A stretch of DNA of 64,000 nt from contig JAEPOM010000010.1 of assembly GCA_017642885.1 (NCBI GenBank), positions 47,907 to 111,906 on the forward strand, written 5' to 3'. How positions within the stretch are numbered: the stretch's first letter is position 1; each line of letters begins with the position of its first letter. The DNA comes from Henriciella sp. (lineage in GTDB: Bacteria > Pseudomonadota > Alphaproteobacteria > Caulobacterales > Hyphomonadaceae). Shown here piece after piece: positions 59,158 to 64,000 of the stretch. Both the position numbers and the translations under genes were made by a program. The notes beneath the pieces are model-generated. The model was not told the origin of the DNA and searched no databases. It was given only the letters and a program-made list of their open reading frames with translations.

Positions 59158-59855
59158 AAACCACGTACTACCCAGATGCGAAGTTCCGCATCAGCGCTCG
59201 CATCCGTTAGCCCCAGGAGGGCCCCGGTAAAGAGGCTCCAGTCTTCTGCTACGGGAAAGCTGGCAAACGGTCCGATCTGATGTGTTTGCTCTTCAAAGTC
59301 GCGAAAATCGTCGGTGGAGCCGTAGGAGTTGAACACCTCCACTCCAACGGTTTGCCCGGTGTCCAGCCGCGTAAACACATTTCCTCGCGTTTGCAGGAAA
59401 GCGCCATCACGGGCATCGTCGCCAACGTCGATGGCTGAAAGGGCGACAATGCGCGCATTCCAATTGTCGGTCACGGGAAACTGGTTCGTCCAGTGCATGC
59501 CGAGCAGACCAGGTCGGTCGTCGTCCCTGATGCGCGCATCAAAACGAAGCCCTCGCTTCCACCGATCATCGTCATCGCTCAGTTCCCAGAACAGCTCGGC
59601 CTGGACGAAATCGAAGTCGACATCGGAGTCCGACGTTTTGCGAGCCGATACCAGGCCGCGCCACATAAGGTCGCCATTGATAGATTGCTGATAGTGCGCT
59701 CGTTGAGCCAAGCCTTCAGTATCAGGGTTGTAGGTCACTCGGTATTGAGCGGACCGATGGTCGTCGTTGACGACAGGCGAGAAAATGCCACCAGTGTTCT
59801 GAGCGGCCGCCATGGGTGTTGCAAATAGAGCCAGGCTGAAAATCGCAATTCGCAT
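59154..59855 (-). CDS. Hypothetical exported protein
   Basis: This 233-residue protein has a signal peptide (MRIAIFSLALFATPMAAAQ). The rest is beta-rich with alternating polar and hydrophobic residues (FDFVQAELFWELSDD and KRGLRFDARIRDDDR) and ends in Phe, which could be a small outer-membrane barrel. ATG 59855 has GAGGGG 7 bases upstream; the longer reading to 59939 is not needed. No family is recognised. Confidence 0.62.
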   Translation of the reverse strand: MRIAIFSLALFATPMAAAQNTGGIFSPVVNDDHRSAQYRVTYNPDTEGLAQRAHYQQSINGDLMWRGLVSARKTSDSDVDFDFVQAELFWELSDDDDRWKRGLRFDARIRDDDRPGLLGMHWTNQFPVTDNWNARIVALSAIDVGDDARDGAFLQTRGNVFTRLDTGQTVGVEVFNSYGSTDDFRDFEEQTHQIGPFASFPVAEDWSLFTGALLGLTDASADAELRIWVVRGF

Positions 59856-59954
59856 GATTGAACCCCTCGTCGAGACTATCGAAATGGACTTTTTTAATTC
59901 CGTGTCAAACCGCACAATCTGATTGACGCAATAGCACAAAGCTATCGATTGGCC

Positions 59955-60650
59955 TCAGTCCGACAGCGCGCAGTCGACAATCGCTTCGCAATGGATCAGA
60001 GCCGTATCATAGGGGGGCAACGGACTGTTCTCCTCAGTGATCAGCATGCCAAGTTCCGTACAGCCGAGAATGATGCTGTCGCAGCCCTGATCCTTTAGAT
60101 CCTGGATACAGTCCCGGTAATACTGTTTGGCGTCCTCCCGCACGATGCCATGCGTCAGGTCTTCAAAAATGATCCGGCTGAGCTCGGCCTGGGTCTCTGG
60201 GTCGGGAAGGACCGGCGTCAGACCGGTCTTCTCCGCGAGCCGCTCTTTGAAATAGGGATGTGCCATGGTGAAGGCGGTTCCGAACAAGCCTGGCTGTTTT
60301 CGGCCATCCGCGAGAAGCCGCGCGCCACAAGCGTCGACAATGTGCAGGAACGGGAGGTCCGTTGCGCCTTCAATCGCATCAGCCACGGTGTGCAATGTGT
60401 TGCAGGCAAGGACGAGGCAATCAGCGCCCGCCGCTCGTAACCCCTGAGCCGCCGCACCGAAGCCCGCTCGAATGAACGGCCAGTCGCGCGTATCGTGCGC
60501 GCCATTATAGTCATGGAAATTGACCGAATGGATGCGCATCTCGGCACTGTGGTAACCGCCCAGGCGTTCCCGTACGAGGGCATTGATGGTCTTGTAATAG
60601 ATCAGCGTCGCTTCGGTACTTACCCCGCCAATCATGCCGATCGTCTTCAT
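59955..60650 (-). CDS. Aspartate/glutamate racemase family protein
   Basis: This 231-residue cytoplasmic racemase-like protein has MKTIGMIGGVSTEATLIYYK at the start, the first catalytic Cys in DCLVLACNTLHTVAD near residue 82, and the second Cys in IILGCTELGMLI near 195. Both are present, so it should be active on an acidic amino acid. ATG 60650 overlaps the stop of the HAD gene (ATGA), so the two are coupled. Confidence 0.88.
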   Translation of the reverse strand: MKTIGMIGGVSTEATLIYYKTINALVRERLGGYHSAEMRIHSVNFHDYNGAHDTRDWPFIRAGFGAAAQGLRAAGADCLVLACNTLHTVADAIEGATDLPFLHIVDACGARLLADGRKQPGLFGTAFTMAHPYFKERLAEKTGLTPVLPDPETQAELSRIIFEDLTHGIVREDAKQYYRDCIQDLKDQGCDSIILGCTELGMLITEENSPLPPYDTALIHCEAIVDCALSD

Positions 60651-61174
60651 CTCGATCCATCCTCGAAGCTCGCGAGTGCCCACTCGGCATAGTCGTCCAG
60701 GCGCCCTCCAGAGAACAGGAAACCACCGACGCCGGCGGCGTGCGCGGCGTCTATATCGGTTTGCTTGTCGCCAATCAGGAAACTGGATTCTCTTTTCACG
60801 GGAAACTCAGCCATCGCCTGGAGCAACATTCCGGGCTTCGGTTTGCGATCAAAGCTGTCTTTGCGAAACCGTGAATTGGTGCCCTCAGCATGATACGGAC
60901 AGGCATAGACGGCGTCGACTTCTGTGCCGGCGTCGGAAAAGCCTTCGAGCATGTGTGAGTGCACAGCGTCCATGTCCGCCTCTGTGTAATGGTCAAAGGC
61001 GATCCCGGACTGATTGGTGACCACGAAGACGAGCCAGTCCCGCGCCTTGAAGCGCGCCACGCACTCACGCGCGCCATCGATCCATTGCCAGTCATTCACG
61101 CTGGCGACAAAGCCATGATCGACATTGATGACACCGTCTCGATCGAGGAAAAGGGCAGGTCTTTGAGCGGCCAT
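60647..61174 (-). CDS. HAD-family phosphatase, heptose-bisphosphatase (GmhB)-like
   Basis: This 175-residue HAD enzyme has the nucleophile motif ALFLDRDGVINVDHG near residue 8 and motif II VVTNQSG near 50. Zinc-type Cys/His residues are in YACPYHAEGTNSRFRKDS near 90, and motif III/IV are in KPKPGMLLQAM and LIGDKQTDIDAA. GmhB removes the 7-phosphate from heptose bisphosphate for lipopolysaccharide synthesis. No other heptose gene is near, and histidinol phosphatase is an alternative in this family. Confidence 0.8.
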   Translation of the reverse strand: MAAQRPALFLDRDGVINVDHGFVASVNDWQWIDGARECVARFKARDWLVFVVTNQSGIAFDHYTEADMDAVHSHMLEGFSDAGTEVDAVYACPYHAEGTNSRFRKDSFDRKPKPGMLLQAMAEFPVKRESSFLIGDKQTDIDAAHAAGVGGFLFSGGRLDDYAEWALASFEDGSR

Positions 61175-61297
61175 GGTTCTGAGTAGACCAGAGTCTCCTG
61201 CTGCGCGAGAGGCCTTGGCAGAAAAAGAAAATTCTGGTGCCTTGACGCTAGGGAGACCTGAAAACAGGCCCCTCTAACAGCCTCGGGAGGGCATCAC

Positions 61298-61573
61298 ATG
61301 GAACAATACATTCCACTTATTCTAAACGCTGTCGGCGGATTGGTGATCGGACCAATCGTTTCAAAAGTGCTGGGCGGCAAAGGCGGAACGGGCGCAATTG
61401 CTGGGATCGTTGGCGGTCTCGCTGGCGGATACGGCATGAGTGCGGCGGATATCGGCTTCCAGTCATTACTGGGAAATGAAGCCATCATGGGTCACCTTAG
61501 CAGCTTCCTGAATGGCGGCGTCGGCGGTGGCATCATTGGCGGTATTCTGGGCCTGGTCACAAAGGGCCGCTAA
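61298..61573 (+). CDS. Small Gly-rich membrane protein
   Basis: This 91-residue protein has glycine-zipper stretches (AGIVGGLAGGYG and GGVGGGIIGGILGL) and three hydrophobic helices. It is probably a small membrane protein. The ribosome binding site GGGAGG is clear at 61286-61291. It is monocistronic and followed by a strong terminator, so it is likely well expressed. No family is known to me. Confidence 0.65.
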   Translation: MEQYIPLILNAVGGLVIGPIVSKVLGGKGGTGAIAGIVGGLAGGYGMSAADIGFQSLLGNEAIMGHLSSFLNGGVGGGIIGGILGLVTKGR

Positions 61574-61597
61574 TTCAGATAGCCAGATTTGTGGGAG

Positions 61598-61628
61598 AGG
61601 CGGTCTCGACGAGGCCGCCTTTTCTTAT
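61598..61628 (+). terminator. Rho-independent terminator after the Gly-rich gene
   Basis: A 10-bp stem with one G-T wobble (AGGCGGTCTC 61598-61607, GAGGCCGCCT 61611-61620) and loop GAC is followed by TTTTCTTATT. It overlaps the end of the convergent MFS gene. Confidence 0.87.
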
Positions 61629-62908
61629 TCCGATGCGGCTGGGCTCGGCGCCGGCTGCTCTGCTATGGCGCGGCGATTTATGCCAGCGCCGATCAGGAAC
61701 GGAATGATCGCGAGCGAGGTTATGATGCCCGCAAGCAGGAACGCCGCTCCGCCAGTGTGGAGCGGATGACTCTCCGGCAGGTTGGCAAAATACTTCAGGG
61801 TCTGGGTCATCAGGACCGGGCTGAAAATCAGCGTGAACGCCATCATACTGGCCTGCGCGCCCTGAAGCTCTCCTTGCGCGTTGCGCGGTGTCAGCGTTGA
61901 TGTGATCGTATTGATCGCAGGCATGGCGACGCCGCCCACCGCGGACACGAAGATGATCGCATAGGCCATCCATGGTGCATCGGCTGCTGCAAACAGGAGC
62001 AGGGCGATCGTGTTCGCGACCAGTCCGAACAGGCCTGCCCGCATCGGGCCAAACCGTTTGATCAAATAGCCTGTAAGAAGCGCCTGGCTGATCGCCGATC
62101 CGACCCCCACTGCAGCAAGGGAAAGGCCGATCTCAAACTCAGACCAGTCGTAACGGATCTCGCCGTGAAAGTTCCAGGTCGATGGGTAGACGGCATGTGC
62201 GATCTGAAACAAGCCGATTGCGACAATGAACCAGGCGACGCGCGGGACCTTGGCGAAGTGAACCATCGCGCCGAATGGATTGGCCCGCGCCAGGCTGAAC
62301 TCGCGACGGTCTTCTTCGCGCAGGCTTTCTGGTAGGATAAACAGGCCGTAGAGGAAATTGAGCCCGGCAATTCCTGCGGCGACAAAGAAAGGCAGGCGTG
62401 GGTTGATCTCACCCAGCAAGCCGCCAAAGACCGGGCCCAGAATGAACCCGACGCCAAAGGCTGCGCCCATCATCCCGAACGCGCGACCGCGCTCTTCCGG
62501 TTCAGTCACATCAGCGATGTAGGCATTCGCAACGGAATATGTCCCTGAGAATAGCCCGCCAAGGAAGCGCCCAAGAAACAGGATTGAGAGCGTCGGCGCG
62601 AGCCCCATGATCAACAGGTCGATGCCGAGCATGGCGATCGAGGCGAGCAGGACAGGGCGTCGTCCAAACCGGTCAGATAGGCCGCCCAGGATCGGCATGG
62701 CCATGAAGTTCGCAATCGCGAATGTCATGCTGAGCCAGCCGCCATAGACCACTGATTGCGCTGCGCCGAGCCCCGTAATGTCTTCCAACAACGCTGGCAT
62801 GACGGGCATAATAATCCCGAAGGACAACATGTTCAGGATCACCGCTACAACGACGAAAAAGAACGCATTCTTACCAGGTTTGTCGGCCGTTGCCTCGGTT
62901 TGTGTCAT
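61625..62908 (-). CDS. MFS transporter, TetA-like (DHA1)
   Basis: This 427-residue transporter has about 12 transmembrane helices. The MFS loop [16 protein letters not shown] lies between helices 2 and 3, and the motif C stretch [15 protein letters not shown] in helix 5 marks it as a drug:proton antiporter. It is close in style to tetracycline-type efflux pumps; the real substrate is unknown. The start overlaps the EamA gene stop by 4 bases, so the two transporters are coupled. Confidence 0.87.
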   Translation of the reverse strand: MTQTEATADKPGKNAFFFVVVAVILNMLSFGIIMPVMPALLEDITGLGAAQSVVYGGWLSMTFAIANFMAMPILGGLSDRFGRRPVLLASIAMLGIDLLIMGLAPTLSILFLGRFLGGLFSGTYSVANAYIADVTEPEERGRAFGMMGAAFGVGFILGPVFGGLLGEINPRLPFFVAAGIAGLNFLYGLFILPESLREEDRREFSLARANPFGAMVHFAKVPRVAWFIVAIGLFQIAHAVYPSTWNFHGEIRYDWSEFEIGLSLAAVGVGSAISQALLTGYLIKRFGPMRAGLFGLVANTIALLLFAAADAPWMAYAIIFVSAVGGVAMPAINTITSTLTPRNAQGELQGAQASMMAFTLIFSPVLMTQTLKYFANLPESHPLHTGGAAFLLAGIITSLAIIPFLIGAGINRRAIAEQPAPSPAASE

Positions 62909-63771
62909 TCAGAGGCTTTGCTGGAGCCCGGGGCTGCGGTCAAGACAGCAAGTCCGACACCGCCAAGAATAGCCAGCGTCGAAAGGGCGAAACGAAGCGT
63001 GATAGGCTCGGACAGGAACAGCACGCCGCCAATGGCTGCAATGGCTGGAACTGAGAGTTGCGCGATACCGGCGCGGCTGGCTGAGAGCTGTTTGACCACG
63101 CTGTACCAGATCACATAGCCGAGCCCTGAAGTCACAGCCCCAGATACCACCGCGATCAGGATGCCGTCTGTCGGGGGCAAAGGCTCGGGCGCAAACGAGA
63201 TGGCCAGAGCGAGGACCGGCAATCCAAGCGCGCTGGCTCGCAAAAAGTTGCCGGCCGTCGCCGCGGTCGGATCTGAAACGCCGCGCCCGAGAAGTGAATA
63301 TGCACCCCATCCCATACCCGCGATCGCCATGGCTGCGGTGGCGAGTAGAGGCGGCGCTTCAATACTGGGCGAGACGAGCCAGACGAGCGCTGCAATGGCC
63401 ACAACAAAGCCGGCCCACTGTAGGGTTGAAAGGCGCTCGCCCTGAAACAGTCCCCATCCGAGCATTGTGAGTTGTACAAGGGCAAACAGAATGACCGCGC
63501 CCATGCCTGCCGACAGGGCGATATAGGCGTAGGAAAAGAAGGCCGCATAGGCGAGCAGGGCGACACCGCCCGCCCAGGTCCCGGTCACGTGTTTCCTTTG
63601 CAGCGTGCAGATCAAAAGCAACACCGCCGCCCCGCTTATCAGGCGAATGAGCGCGAAACTTCCCGCGCCAATGTCCGTTCCGATCAAACCGAGGCGACCC
63701 AGGACGGAGTTTGCCGCAAAGGCGATCATTACCAGCGTTGTGATCAGGAATAGGCGTAAAGCGATTGGCAT
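62905..63771 (-). CDS. EamA/DMT-family transporter
   Basis: This 288-residue protein has about ten transmembrane helices arranged as two EamA halves (first half near AANSVLGRLGLIGTDIGAGSF, second near YVIWYSVVKQLSASRAGIAQL). Such proteins export small metabolites or amino acids. ATG 63771 begins just before the first helix, and the longer reading to 63903 is polar and unlikely. No strong ribosome binding site is seen. It is co-transcribed with the MFS gene. Confidence 0.85.
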   Translation of the reverse strand: MPIALRLFLITTLVMIAFAANSVLGRLGLIGTDIGAGSFALIRLISGAAVLLLICTLQRKHVTGTWAGGVALLAYAAFFSYAYIALSAGMGAVILFALVQLTMLGWGLFQGERLSTLQWAGFVVAIAALVWLVSPSIEAPPLLATAAMAIAGMGWGAYSLLGRGVSDPTAATAGNFLRASALGLPVLALAISFAPEPLPPTDGILIAVVSGAVTSGLGYVIWYSVVKQLSASRAGIAQLSVPAIAAIGGVLFLSEPITLRFALSTLAILGGVGLAVLTAAPGSSKASE

Positions 63772-63820
63772 GCCGCGTGTTAGTCGGGCATGCGTGGGCG
63801 CGCCAGTAAAAACTGGGTGA

Positions 63821-64000
63821 CTATTGAGTCGGACCGGCCAGCGTGGCGAAGGCCATGCCGAGATCGCGATAGTAGCCGACGCGCGCCTGTTGTTCTGGAT
63901 CAAGCTGGATGAGTTGATCGGCGCCCCTCAATAGGGTTGGTGAGCGGCCTTCATGTGCGATCTTCATCATGTCTGCCCACAGCCGTGCAGGGAGCCCGCC
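63821..64000 (-). CDS. Penicillin-binding protein 1A-like, C-terminal end (partial)
   Basis: Only the last 59 codons are in the window; the gene enters from the right on the minus strand. The reading begins GGLPARLWADMMKIAHEGR, the conserved stretch after the transpeptidase domain of bifunctional class A penicillin-binding proteins, and ends with a short tail (LAGPTQ). These proteins polymerise and cross-link peptidoglycan. The identification is from this short but characteristic motif, and the subtype 1A is the favoured choice. Confidence 0.75.
   Translation of the reverse strand, partial: GGLPARLWADMMKIAHEGRSPTLLRGADQLIQLDPEQQARVGYYRDLGMAFATLAGPTQ

Noticed and set aside
1..64000. tRNA, rRNA, CRISPR array, insertion sequence, prophage or attachment site
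   Set aside because: Scanning the gaps showed no cloverleaf-like, repeat-spacer, transposase or integrase signals; only tRNAs hidden inside coding frames could have been missed.

Overview
The window is a chromosomal piece of an alphaproteobacterium, most likely a marine stalked or budding relative of Caulobacter (Maricaulales/Hyphomonadaceae type). The reasons are the flagellin-flaF-flbT-DUF1217 string, the flgBC-fliE-fliQ-flhA-fliR-flhB cluster, a NepR-like anti-sigma protein with EcfG-like sigma factors, an alphaproteobacterial SthA, and an exported GH16 glucanase lipoprotein. Both edges cut genes: the left edge cuts a flagellin and the right edge cuts the last 59 codons of a class A penicillin-binding protein. 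I saw no rRNA, tRNA, CRISPR array, insertion sequence or prophage.

Layout. 1-9.6 kb is flagellar: the end of a flagellin, a strong terminator, flaF, flbT and a DUF1217 gene; fliI on the other strand; then a tight operon flgB-flgC-fliE-fliQ-flhA-fliR-flhB plus a small coiled-coil gene. 9.7-19.3 kb is a regulatory patch: four related XRE-type HTH proteins, a NepR-like protein, a LysR regulator divergent from a GNAT operon, a Crp/Fnr regulator, and two copies of a small unknown protein family. The soluble transhydrogenase SthA and several membrane or lipoprotein genes lie among them. 19.6-25.9 kb holds a TadG/von Willebrand A protein with an inserted domain, glutamate dehydrogenase, a GAF-GGDEF diguanylate cyclase and two divergent ECF sigma factors.

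25.9-30.2 kb holds four genes that look like a second, non-housekeeping peptidoglycan-style ligase set: a membrane-anchored MurF-like ligase, an alpha/beta hydrolase, a D-Ala-D-Ala ligase-like ATP-grasp enzyme, and a cytoplasmic class A beta-lactamase-fold protein. I regard this as the best candidate for an undescribed system. 30.3-33.0 kb is a tyrosine catabolism operon (hppD, VOC protein, fumarylacetoacetase family) behind a perfect 22-bp palindrome. 33.1-37.7 kb encodes a 2-oxoacid:ferredoxin oxidoreductase (korAB) with an iron-sulfur flavoprotein that probably links ferredoxin to NAD(P)H.

37.9-64 kb is mixed housekeeping and envelope material: GNAT and AhpD-like proteins, argG, a GH16 lipoprotein, a vWA protein, a poly-Gly/poly-Pro-tethered zinc metalloprotease lipoprotein with a partner lipoprotein, an SdpI/SdpR-like pair with a regular three-site operator, a caspase-like protein with an OmpA-like tail, typA, an S9 peptidase, an adenine/adenosine deaminase, a methyltransferase/HODM/DUF4188/EVE run, an Asp/Glu racemase, a heptose-bisphosphatase-like HAD protein, MFS and EamA transporters, and the PBP1A end. 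Several genes use TTG starts backed by good Shine-Dalgarno sequences. All functions are read from sequence patterns; no database search was run.
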